Source: a bacterium (lineage in GTDB: Bacteria > Bacteroidota > Bacteroidia > Cytophagales > Thermonemataceae). From it: a stretch of 6,888 nucleotides of DNA. The translations under genes and the position numbers were made by a program. Below are positions 1-5,170 of the stretch, one piece after another. The stretch spans positions 1-6,888 of the forward strand of contig JANYGM010000479.1 of the NCBI GenBank assembly GCA_025362415.1. The letters run 5' to 3'. Each line of letters opens with the position of its first letter. Within the stretch, counting starts at the first letter, position 1. The notes beneath the pieces were generated by a model. The model worked only from the letters and a program-made list of their open reading frames with translations, was not told the DNA's origin and did not search any database.

Positions 1-28
1 TTTTGGTTAAAAATATGTTTTAAAATCA

Positions 29-53
29 GTAGCGCAGGGTTTTATACCCTGCG
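29..53 (+). repeat. REP-like hairpin with 5' GTAG
   Basis: GTAG (29-32) is followed directly by a perfect 8-bp stem, CGCAGGGT (33-40) and ACCCTGCG (46-53), with a TTTAT loop. A GTAG tetranucleotide next to a short hairpin is the known layout of REP sequences mobilised by RAYT/TnpA_REP transposases. Its membership in that class is inferred from layout only. There is no T-run after the stem, so it is a poor intrinsic terminator. It is followed by TTTCAAAATA and, 25 nt after the stem, by the recurring ATGTCGTTATC motif. Confidence 0.55.
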
Positions 54-78
54 TTTCAAAATAAGCATACTAATTTGT

Positions 79-95
79 AATGTCGTTATCTAATT
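79..95 (+). repeat. Recurring motif copy A (AATGTCGTTATCTAATT)
   Basis: This 17-bp sequence recurs exactly, inverted, at 5169-5185. Its core ATGTCGTTATC occurs again at 5375-5385 (inverted) and inside 5483-5497 (direct). It may be the right end of an element that extends left out of the window, because the 327-bp element at 5171-5497 has the same sequence as its terminal repeats. The identity of the element family is not recognised. Confidence 0.6.
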
Positions 96-116
96 ATAAA
101 TTGTCTTTTAGAAGTG

Positions 117-124
117 CAAAGATA
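117..124 (-). promoter_or_regulatory. Candidate leftward promoter -7 element
   Basis: Read on the minus strand this is TATCTTTG followed by CAC, a full match to the Bacteroidota -7 consensus TAnnTTTG. It would drive transcription out of the left edge of the window. No good TTTG is seen about 19 bp upstream, so the call rests on the -7 element alone in an AT-rich context. Confidence 0.35.
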
Positions 125-177
125 GAAAAAAACATTAAAAATTAGCTGATTAAAATCCATTTTACATCATTTTTGTT

Positions 178-185
178 TATATTTG
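178..185 (+). promoter_or_regulatory. Candidate promoter -7 element of the CoA-binding gene
   Basis: TATATTTG is a full match to TAnnTTTG and lies 12 nt before the ATG at 198, which would give a very short leader. A clear -33 TTTG is missing. If real, it argues against the TTG codon at 183 as a start, because that codon lies inside the promoter. Confidence 0.4.
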
Positions 186-197
186 AAAGAAAAAACA

Positions 198-557
198 ATG
201 AAAAAAACACTTATTATAGGCGCAAGCACTAATCCAGAACGCTACGCCTACAAAGCTGCCAATATGCTTGTGGCACACAAACACGAAATTGTACTTTTGG
301 GAATACGTGAAGGGGAACTTTTAGGTCAAATAATTCATACAGATAAACCTATTTTTGATGATATTGACACTATCACGCTATATTTGGGTGCAAAAAATCA
401 ACCAGAATGGTATGATTATATCCTGCAAACCAAACCAAAACGCCTTATATTTAATCCAAACACAGAAAATGACGAATTAAAAGCCCTTGCAGAAGCCAAT
501 AATATCCAAACAGAATATGCTTGCACGCTAGTTTTGCTTGCTAGTGGACAGTATTAA
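198..557 (+). CDS. CoA-binding domain protein, YccU-like small Rossmann protein
   Basis: Encodes 119 residues from the ATG at 198 (MKKTLIIGAS...). The protein is a single Rossmann-type domain of the CoA_binding_2 class. It shows the N-terminal beta strand and glycine turn (LIIGASTNPERYAYKAA), a central LYLGAKNQ stretch, the conserved KPKRLIFNPNTEN segment near residues 80-95, and the family-typical C-terminal end ACTLVLLASGQY. Length and full-span similarity indicate an intact cytoplasmic protein. Relatives bind CoA or nucleotides, but their physiological role is not established. A TTG start at 183 would add five residues but overlaps the candidate -7 promoter and a poor lysine-rich leader, so the ATG is preferred. 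It is monocistronic and converges with tcdA, and no clear terminator is seen between them. Confidence 0.88.
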   Translation: MKKTLIIGASTNPERYAYKAANMLVAHKHEIVLLGIREGELLGQIIHTDKPIFDDIDTITLYLGAKNQPEWYDYILQTKPKRLIFNPNTENDELKALAEANNIQTEYACTLVLLASGQY

Positions 558-559
558 AT

Positions 560-590
560 AATTGTGAATTTTGAATTGTGAATTTTGAAT
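560..590. repeat. Period-7 tandem array 1
   Basis: Two exact copies of a 14-bp unit, each made of two related heptamers (AATTGTG, AATTTTG), followed by AAT. It begins 2 nt after the stop codon of the CoA-binding gene, between convergent genes. Four further arrays with a 7-bp period occur in this window, with different but related sequences. Confidence 0.75.
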
Positions 591-649
591 GAATACAAAA
601 TTTTGATGATAAAATGATTATATGCTATTTCATTCCTAAAACTAAATAT

Positions 650-1477
650 TTAGTTACTTTTCGTGATTTCAATAATATTTCTAATCACTACGGAGGCACA
701 AAAAGCCCCAAATAAAGACGGCATATAAGAAATTGTACCAAGATATGATTTTTTATGTTGTTGATTTTCTACAAGTTTCACACGAGAAATATCTGGAAGC
801 TCTTCCGAAAAAACAGCCATAAAATCCTGTCCTGTGTTGTGTGTAATGCCTATTTGTCTCAAATTTTTGCGGATTTGTTGGGCAAATTGGCAGTTTTTAG
901 TTTTCCAAATGGGCGCAATTTTTATTTTTTCTGGGTCAAAACGCCCACCTGCGCCCATTGCGCTTACGAGAGGTATTTTATTATCAAGGCAATTACGAAT
1001 AAGCATTATTTTGGGTGCAATAGTATCAATAGCATCAATTACATAATCAAATTTATTGATGTTATCTAAAACCACCCCCAACCCCTCCTTAGGAAGTTGG
1101 GGAGTCTGTTCCCCTCCTTGAAAGGAGGGGTTAGGGGTGGTTTTATCAGCAAATAATTGTTGCATTTTTTCTTCATTAAGATACTCATTAACAACATTCA
1201 AAATGATATTTGGGTTAATATCTTTCAAGCGTTCTGCCATATAGAGTGCCTTGCTTTGCCCTTCAGAGCTTACAAGTGCAGGAAGTTGGCGGTTTCTGTT
1301 AGTAAATTCTATAGTGTCGCCATCTACAATGGTCATTCTCCCAATGCCACTACGAGCAATATACTCTGCTGCAAATGACCCAACGCCACCCAAACCAACT
1401 ACCAAAACGTGACTTTCAGCAAGTTTTTTTATATTTTCTTCTCCAATAAGTGTTTCTGTACGTGATAACCAAGACAT
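650..1477 (-). CDS. tcdA: tRNA threonylcarbamoyladenosine dehydratase (TcdA/CsdL, ThiF-like E1 family) with in-frame repeat insertion
   Basis: A protein of 275 residues in the ThiF/MoeB/HesA fold. It is expected to catalyse ATP-dependent cyclisation of tRNA t6A37 to ct6A. Visible elements are the N-terminal MSWLSRTETLIGEENI, the nucleotide-binding loop GLGGVGS (28-34), acidic VDGD (51-54), the RNRQ arginine/glutamine motif (61-64), DYVIDAIDT (144-152) and AMGAGGRFDP (173-182). A late SYMPSLFG motif (249-256) is typical of Bacteroidota homologues. Residues about 112-137 (TTPNPSFQGG...PKEGLGVV) are foreign to the family and are encoded by a 77-bp palindromic repeat inserted just before the DYVIDAID strand. 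The frame is intact, so the protein is probably functional. An open frame extends 24 codons upstream to 1549, but that stretch (FTTHNSQL) is translated heptamer repeat, so the ATG at 1477 is chosen. It is the last gene of a four-gene operon. Confidence 0.92.
   Translation of the reverse strand: MSWLSRTETLIGEENIKKLAESHVLVVGLGGVGSFAAEYIARSGIGRMTIVDGDTIEFTNRNRQLPALVSSEGQSKALYMAERLKDINPNIILNVVNEYLNEEKMQQLFADKTTPNPSFQGGEQTPQLPKEGLGVVLDNINKFDYVIDAIDTIAPKIMLIRNCLDNKIPLVSAMGAGGRFDPEKIKIAPIWKTKNCQFAQQIRKNLRQIGITHNTGQDFMAVFSEELPDISRVKLVENQQHKKSYLGTISYMPSLFGAFCASVVIRNIIEITKSN
1068..1144. repeat. Palindromic repeat element inserted in tcdA
   Basis: A 77-bp GC-rich island with 23-bp inverted arms (1068-1090 and 1122-1144). 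The left arm begins AAAACCACCCCCAACCCC; the right arm is its reverse complement with a single difference, CCCCC against CCCCT. Each half also contains internal CCCCTCCTT/AAGGAGGGG pairing. The base composition contrasts sharply with the AT-rich gene around it. It is translated on the minus strand without a stop. From general knowledge, peptides of the type TTPNPSLQGGE...PKEGLGVV recur in Bacteroidota proteins, which supports a dispersed repeat resembling the protein-coding palindromic elements of Rickettsia. Confidence 0.85.
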
Positions 1478-1480
1478 TTT

Positions 1481-1515
1481 GAGTTGTGAATTATGAGTTG
1501 TGAATTGTGAATAGT
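1481..1515. repeat. Period-7 tandem array 2, upstream of tcdA
   Basis: Five consecutive heptamers on the + strand: GAGTTGT, GAATTAT, GAGTTGT, GAATTGT, GAATAGT. The array ends 3 nt before the tcdA start codon on the minus strand, and its translation explains the spurious N-terminal extension of tcdA. It is nearly identical to array 4 at 3804-3831, which sits in the same position before the channel-like gene. Confidence 0.8.
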
Positions 1516-1539
1516 GTTTTTTGTCATAACAATGTATTT

Positions 1540-1575
1540 CACTACACACTACTTACTATTTCACTACTCACTACT
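1540..1575. repeat. Period-7 tandem array 3 at the 3' end of the MBL gene
   Basis: Reads CACTACA, CACTACT, TACTATTT (8 nt), CACTACT, CACTACT on the + strand, so a heptamer array with one 1-nt slip. It encodes the last ten or so residues and the TAG stop of the MBL-fold gene (VVSSEIVSSV). A copy-number change of one unit would shift the frame of that tail. Confidence 0.7.
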
Positions 1576-2399
1576 TTCATAGCTGATTTTACCATGTGTG
1601 CCAGACTTACGTCATTGAAAGTGAGGAATTTAAGCAATGTTCTTTCTTGTAACTGCATATTTTTGATAATTTGAGTAGGTTTTATTATTCCTTTTTTGAT
1701 ATTTTGTTGTACTTGCCCCACAAAATCTTCTAAATATTGGATTTTTTTGTTAAAAATAGCTTTCCCATCAATTATTTGCGGATTATGTCCACAAAAAATA
1801 GTATCAAAATCTTCTTTTTCCACTTTTTTAAGTGTTTTTATTGTCTGATAAATATCTTCTCCCTTCCTAAAAAACCTAATTTTAGTATTTACAAACAAAT
1901 CACCAGAAAAAAGCCAACCTTCATTTTTCTCCAAAAAAACGGTATGGTCAACGGAATGCCCATCAGCAAAGATAGGATAAATAATGTGTTTAGGAGTAAT
2001 TATTTTCTCTGGAAATGGTGCAAATATACCTTTCGCAGGTTTTATTTTGCCAAATAAAAATTCTTCATACGGCAAAACAGAAAAACTATTTTTAACTTTC
2101 TCTTGTGTATAGGGGTGTGCGTAAGTACATATATTAGGCGTGTGTACTTGTGTTTTCTCTTGCAAAACAGCGCAATTTCCTGTGTGGTCTTCGTGCCAAT
2201 GTGTAAGCGCAATTTGTTTTATTTCACTTATGGGAAGATGTTTTAGGACAAGTTTTTCACAATTCCTTTGGGCAGTGTCAATCAGTAAGCCATCAATCAA
2301 ATAACAAAAAACAGTAATGTAAGGCTTCAAAAAAAGCGGTGCATAGCCAAATTCGTAGATTTGGACGTTTTTATGATATGTTTTGTTGAAAGTTTGCAA
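1542..2399 (-). CDS. MBL-fold metallohydrolase
   Basis: A protein of 285 residues with the metallo-beta-lactamase fold and a probable two-metal hydrolase active site. Candidate metal ligands are visible in order: HWHEDH (H67, H69, D71, H72), GHSVDHT (H148, possibly H152), SGD (D167) and CGHNP (H205). All core ligands are present, so the enzyme is probably active. The substrate cannot be deduced; the GHSVDHT and SGD spacing resembles the glyoxalase II and LACTB2-like branches. Residues about 212-275 form a helical C-terminal region. The last ten residues (VVSSEIVSSV) are encoded by a heptamer repeat and are probably dispensable. No signal peptide is seen, so it is probably cytoplasmic. It follows the membrane-protein gene by 19 nt and precedes tcdA by 64 nt on the same strand, which suggests co-transcription. 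The start at 2399 (MQTFNKTYHKN) fits this spacing. Confidence 0.88.
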   Translation of the reverse strand: MQTFNKTYHKNVQIYEFGYAPLFLKPYITVFCYLIDGLLIDTAQRNCEKLVLKHLPISEIKQIALTHWHEDHTGNCAVLQEKTQVHTPNICTYAHPYTQEKVKNSFSVLPYEEFLFGKIKPAKGIFAPFPEKIITPKHIIYPIFADGHSVDHTVFLEKNEGWLFSGDLFVNTKIRFFRKGEDIYQTIKTLKKVEKEDFDTIFCGHNPQIIDGKAIFNKKIQYLEDFVGQVQQNIKKGIIKPTQIIKNMQLQERTLLKFLTFNDVSLAHMVKSAMKVVSSEIVSSV

Positions 2400-2418
2400 G
2401 TTTATTTTTTTATTTTTG

Positions 2419-3096
2419 CTAGGTTATTTGACTATTTTCATTTTTCTTAAAATAACTAAAAACTGCTTTCCCAACCTTGTAAAGAACAAATATCAGCACA
2501 AAAACATTGATAATATGCCAAATTTGAAGTGATATATAAACGCTTTTTTGGAATGTGGTCATACTTGCTAAACTCAAGTATTCTCCTTTATCTTCGTGAT
2601 AATGATACTCATAATTCCATAAAAGCAACGGAAAAACCCTATAAACAGCCCAATCAAAAATCCCTAGTAAAAGCGAAATTATAATAATTTTTTGTTTAAA
2701 CAAAGCTAAAATATACACAATAGAAATCACAAAAAACGGAATAGAGGTCATTTCAAAATCTCCTATATAACTTCCAAAAACGTAAATAATAGCATACCAA
2801 AAAGCATATAAACTAAATATTGAAATAATTATGTATATTTTCTTATTCAAAAATGAAGCAGTCAGAAGACAAACACAAAGAAAAAAATAAACACAAAGAA
2901 AAGGATTTTCTTCTGGGAAAAATGCAACTTTGAAATTCCAAGTCAAAAACTGCCATAAAAGGTCAATAAAATTATTAAATATGGATTGTCTATAAAATGA
3001 AGTCCACGTAAAGCTATGATTATAAATGATTTGGATAAAGGAAAATGCTATTACAGTCAAAATTCCTAAAATGATATTTGTTGTTTTTTGTGTCAT
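2419..3096 (-). CDS. Multi-pass membrane protein of unknown function
   Basis: A protein of 225 residues with no family I recognise. It is very hydrophobic and rich in Phe, Ile and Tyr. Probable membrane segments lie near residues 6-26, 64-83, 86-107, 117-134, 136-154 and 186-207, about six spans. A polar loop at about 161-175 is unusual (NYEYHYHEDKGEY), with clustered His, Glu and Asp that could bind a metal; that is inference only. The ATG at 3096 overlaps the upstream stop codon by one base (TAATG), a typical translational-coupling arrangement. A longer frame starting at 3147 would overlap the channel-like gene by 52 nt and adds a segment without membrane-protein character, so it was not chosen. 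Tight coupling suggests a partner or accessory role for the channel-like protein. Confidence 0.72.
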   Translation of the reverse strand: MTQKTTNIILGILTVIAFSFIQIIYNHSFTWTSFYRQSIFNNFIDLLWQFLTWNFKVAFFPEENPFLCVYFFLCVCLLTASFLNKKIYIIISIFSLYAFWYAIIYVFGSYIGDFEMTSIPFFVISIVYILALFKQKIIIISLLLGIFDWAVYRVFPLLLWNYEYHYHEDKGEYLSLASMTTFQKSVYISLQIWHIINVFVLIFVLYKVGKAVFSYFKKNENSQIT

Positions 3097-3800
3097 TATT
3101 TTGATAACAATCTTCCCACCACAAGCACCACAAATAAATGCGCCCAAACTGCTTCTATTACTGCCACACGTGCCATCAAAGGGCTTACTTTTTCATAAAT
3201 TTGGTTAAAATTTCCTAAAACGCTCATACTATAAGCAGTTGCTTCAATATAAGTTAATGTTGTTCCTATTTCTGGTGCATTTCCAAACGCATTACTATCT
3301 AAAACTCCTATCACATCATAGATGCCCCCAAAAGCCCAAGCAATCATAAAATATACACAAGCAGCACCCCAAAGACGTTCTGTTTGTGTAGTATCATCAT
3401 CAAAAATCTCTTTGATTGTATAAAAAATCACCGTAAAAGTACCCGTAGAAAAACACGTTTGTACAAGCAAATGATAGTATTTTTTGCCTTCTAATTGCAC
3501 CAAAAAAAATGGATTTTGGATAATACAACCTACAGAAAATGCAAGAGCAAAACTCACCAAAATAGTATTTAAAATAAATCTGTTTTGTGTAAATTGTTTT
3601 AGTAAAGTATAAATAGAAATAATATAGATAGTTGTTCCTATCATAAATATAACTTCTGATGTCAAAATAGCCATTTTTTGCCAACCAAAAGCAGCACGCA
3701 AAAATTCTTTCGTAAACAGTATATTCAACAAGGCTATTGTTTGAATAATTACATTCCTTTTGAAAGCGTATAAACGAGAACCATCAGTACATACAGTCAT
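3096..3800 (-). CDS. Ion-channel-like membrane protein with altered selectivity filter
   Basis: A protein of 234 residues with about five membrane segments (near 43-67, 74-98, 108-131, 142-166, 211-232). The C-terminal half has the layout of a bacterial Ion_trans_2 potassium channel. It starts with ERLWGAACVYFMIAWAFGGIY (141-161), then a re-entrant region, then SPLMARVAVIEAVWAHLFVV (206-225), which corresponds to the SPLAR...LEA inner helix of the family. Where a potassium channel carries TxGYGD, this protein reads SVLGNFNQI (193-201), so the canonical filter is missing. It may be a non-potassium or non-selective channel, a non-conducting relative, or a more distant membrane protein. The start at 3800 follows a heptamer array by 3 nt. 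It is the first gene of the operon, after the rpoD terminator. No consensus TAnnTTTG promoter is visible upstream. Confidence 0.7.
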   Translation of the reverse strand: MTVCTDGSRLYAFKRNVIIQTIALLNILFTKEFLRAAFGWQKMAILTSEVIFMIGTTIYIISIYTLLKQFTQNRFILNTILVSFALAFSVGCIIQNPFFLVQLEGKKYYHLLVQTCFSTGTFTVIFYTIKEIFDDDTTQTERLWGAACVYFMIAWAFGGIYDVIGVLDSNAFGNAPEIGTTLTYIEATAYSMSVLGNFNQIYEKVSPLMARVAVIEAVWAHLFVVLVVGRLLSK

Positions 3801-3803
3801 CTT

Positions 3804-3831
3804 GAGTTGTGAATTATGAGTTGTGAATTAT
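3804..3831. repeat. Period-7 tandem array 4, upstream of the channel-like gene
   Basis: Two exact copies of GAGTTGTGAATTAT (alternating heptamers GAGTTGT and GAATTAT). It ends 3 nt before the ATG of the channel-like gene on the minus strand. Array 2 before tcdA has the same sequence and offset, so both genes have almost the same last 30 nt of 5' leader. Confidence 0.8.
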
Positions 3832-3837
3832 TTTCAT

Positions 3838-3874
3838 AAAAAAACCTACAAAGTGTTACAATGTAGGTTTTTTT
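3838..3874 (-). terminator. Intrinsic terminator downstream of rpoD (bidirectional in form)
   Basis: Perfect 13-bp inverted arms, AAAAAAACCTACA (3838-3850) and TGTAGGTTTTTTT (3862-3874), enclose an 11-nt loop. On the minus strand this gives a CCTACA/TGTAGG stem followed by a run of seven T. It lies about 100 nt after the rpoD stop and 38 nt before the channel-like gene, so it should separate the two transcription units. Its symmetry would allow termination in both directions. Confidence 0.8.
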
Positions 3875-3926
3875 CTTCAAAAAGAGTATTTTTTTTATTT
3901 CAAATTTTGTATTTATACTTTAAGTT

Positions 3927-3975
3927 TTGTACCTCGTACCTCAAACTTCGTACCTCAAACTTCGTACCTCAAGAC
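3927..3975. repeat. Period-7 tandem array 5 at the rpoD stop
   Basis: Seven heptamers: TTGTACC, TCGTACC, TCAAACT, TCGTACC, TCAAACT, TCGTACC, TCAAGAC. The final base of the array is the last base of the rpoD stop codon (TAG read on the minus strand), so the array abuts the coding region. It lies between rpoD and its terminator and is therefore transcribed in the rpoD 3' untranslated region. Confidence 0.8.
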
Positions 3976-4838
3976 TATCCTAAATAAGGTTTTAGTGCTT
4001 TGCTGCGTGATGTATGACGCAAACGGCGGATAGCTTTTTCTTTTATCTGACGTACACGCTCACGAGTAAGATTAAATTTCTCTCCAATTTCCTCCAAAGT
4101 CATAATACTTTCACCATTCAAGCCAAAATAAAATGTAACAACATCAGCCTCACGTTGTGTAAGTGTAGATAAAGCACGTTGTACTTCTTTGCGTAAAGAA
4201 TCTGACATTAGTTCAGAGTCTGGAGTGTCTTCACTATCATTTTCCAACACGTCCAAAAGGCTATTTTCTTCACCTTGTACGAAAGGTGCATCCATAGAAA
4301 CGTGTCTGCCTGATATTTTCAAAGTATCAATTACTTCAGATGTAGAAACTTCTAGCACCTCTGCAAGCTCTTCTGGTGAAGGCTCACGCTCAAATTTTTG
4401 TTCTAATTCTGAGAAAGTTTTAGAAATTTTATTCAAAGAACCTACTCTATTGAGTGGCAAACGTACAATTCTTGATTGTTCTGCAAGTGCTTGCAAAATA
4501 GACTGACGTATCCACCAAACCGCATACGAAATAAATTTAAACCCACGAGTTTCATCAAAGCGTTGAGCAGCTTTGATAAGCCCCAAATTACCTTCATTTA
4601 TCAAATCACCCAAAGAAAGACCTTGATTTTGGTATTGTTTTGCAACAGAAACAACAAAACGCAAATTAGCTTTTGTAAGCTTTTCTAGCGCAAATTGGTC
4701 ACCTTCACGAATGCGCTTGGCAAGCTCTACTTCCTCGTCAGGTGTTAGCAAATCAACTTTACCTATTTCTTGCAAATACTTATCCAATGATTGTGATTCA
4801 CGGTTGGTGATTTGCTTACTAATTTTTAGTTGTCTCAT
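3975..4838 (-). CDS. rpoD: Primary RNA polymerase sigma factor RpoD/SigA (Bacteroidota type)
   Basis: A 287-residue housekeeping sigma-70 factor that directs RNA polymerase to most promoters. Region 1.2 is at about 17-48 (LDKYLQEIGKVDLLTPDEE). Region 2 is at about 50-121, with KANLRFVVSVAKQYQNQG, LINEGNLGLIKAAQRFD and the -7/-10-contacting FKFISYAVWWIRQSI. Region 3 is at about 128-200. Region 4 is at about 215-280, with the helix-turn-helix TLEEIGEKFNLTRERVRQIK that contacts the upstream element. Region 1.1 is absent, as is normal for the primary sigma of this phylum. The length is typical and the gene is intact. The ATG at 4838 gives the conserved MRQLKISKQITNRES start. It recognises TTTG-N19-TAnnTTTG promoters, like the six rRNA promoters at the right end of this window. 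Confidence 0.97.
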   Translation of the reverse strand: MRQLKISKQITNRESQSLDKYLQEIGKVDLLTPDEEVELAKRIREGDQFALEKLTKANLRFVVSVAKQYQNQGLSLGDLINEGNLGLIKAAQRFDETRGFKFISYAVWWIRQSILQALAEQSRIVRLPLNRVGSLNKISKTFSELEQKFEREPSPEELAEVLEVSTSEVIDTLKISGRHVSMDAPFVQGEENSLLDVLENDSEDTPDSELMSDSLRKEVQRALSTLTQREADVVTFYFGLNGESIMTLEEIGEKFNLTRERVRQIKEKAIRRLRHTSRSKALKPYLG

Positions 4839-4900
4839 TTGGTTGATTTAAAGTTTACTCATCAAGTTACAGTTATAATTTTACTATAATTCTAACGTAA

Positions 4901-4908
4901 CAAAAGTA
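4901..4908 (-). promoter_or_regulatory. Candidate rpoD promoter -7 element
   Basis: On the minus strand this reads TACTTTTG, a full match to TAnnTTTG, placed to give a leader of roughly 55 nt before the rpoD ATG. The nearest CAAA that could be a -33 element (4937-4940) is 28 bp away, too far for the usual 17-23 bp, so the promoter is incomplete. Confidence 0.4.
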
Positions 4909-4996
4909 AAAAAAGTTTAATTTCCTAAAATTATTACAAAAAAATATAAGAAACAAAGATGAGTGTTTTTTTTGAGATTCTTAGCTTTGTGCTAAA

Positions 4997-5049
4997 AATT
5001 TCTGATATTAATATTCCTCTGTTGTAAAAATTGTTGATAATCAGAAATT
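4997..5049. repeat. 10-bp perfect inverted repeat in rpoD upstream region
   Basis: AATTTCTGAT (4997-5006) and ATCAGAAATT (5040-5049) are exact reverse complements separated by 33 bp. A smaller hairpin, TTAGC/GCTAA (4981-4995), lies just outside. It could be an RNA structure in a long rpoD leader or a decayed element. The stretch 4839-5168 otherwise contains only the candidate promoters, and I see no gene in it. Confidence 0.4.
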
Positions 5050-5059
5050 AAGATTATAT

Positions 5060-5092
5060 CAAAATTAGGGCTTCCACATCTAATTTGTCCAA
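5060..5092 (-). promoter_or_regulatory. Candidate distal rpoD promoter
   Basis: On the minus strand TTG (5092-5090) is followed after 22 bp by TAATTTTG (5067-5060). This fits the broad Flavobacterium-type consensus TTG-N17-23-TAnnTTTG. It would give a leader of about 220 nt containing the 4997-5049 inverted repeat. The AT-rich context makes chance matches likely. Confidence 0.28.
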
Positions 5093-5170
5093 TAAAATTG
5101 AATAAATTTAATGTTTAATTTATAAAAAACACTGTTTGGATACAAAATTAGTATTTACGAACTCTTAGAA

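Noticed and set aside
641..654. 14-bp palindrome ACTAAATATTTAGT overlapping the tcdA stop region
   Set aside because: A/T-only core with no T-run; it is neither a convincing terminator nor an operator.
755..1069. Plus-strand open frames opposite tcdA, and similar ones opposite the MBL gene and rpoD
   Set aside because: They are antisense shadows of strongly supported genes and have no recognisable protein features.
1478..1549. 24-codon N-terminal extension of tcdA (MCSEIHCYDKKHYSQFTTHNSQLK)
   Set aside because: It is a translated heptamer repeat, overlaps the end of the MBL gene, and precedes the normal family start MSWLSRTE.
3097..3147. 17-codon N-terminal extension of the 225-residue membrane protein
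   Set aside because: It overlaps the channel-like gene; the TAATG junction start at 3096 is the more natural one.
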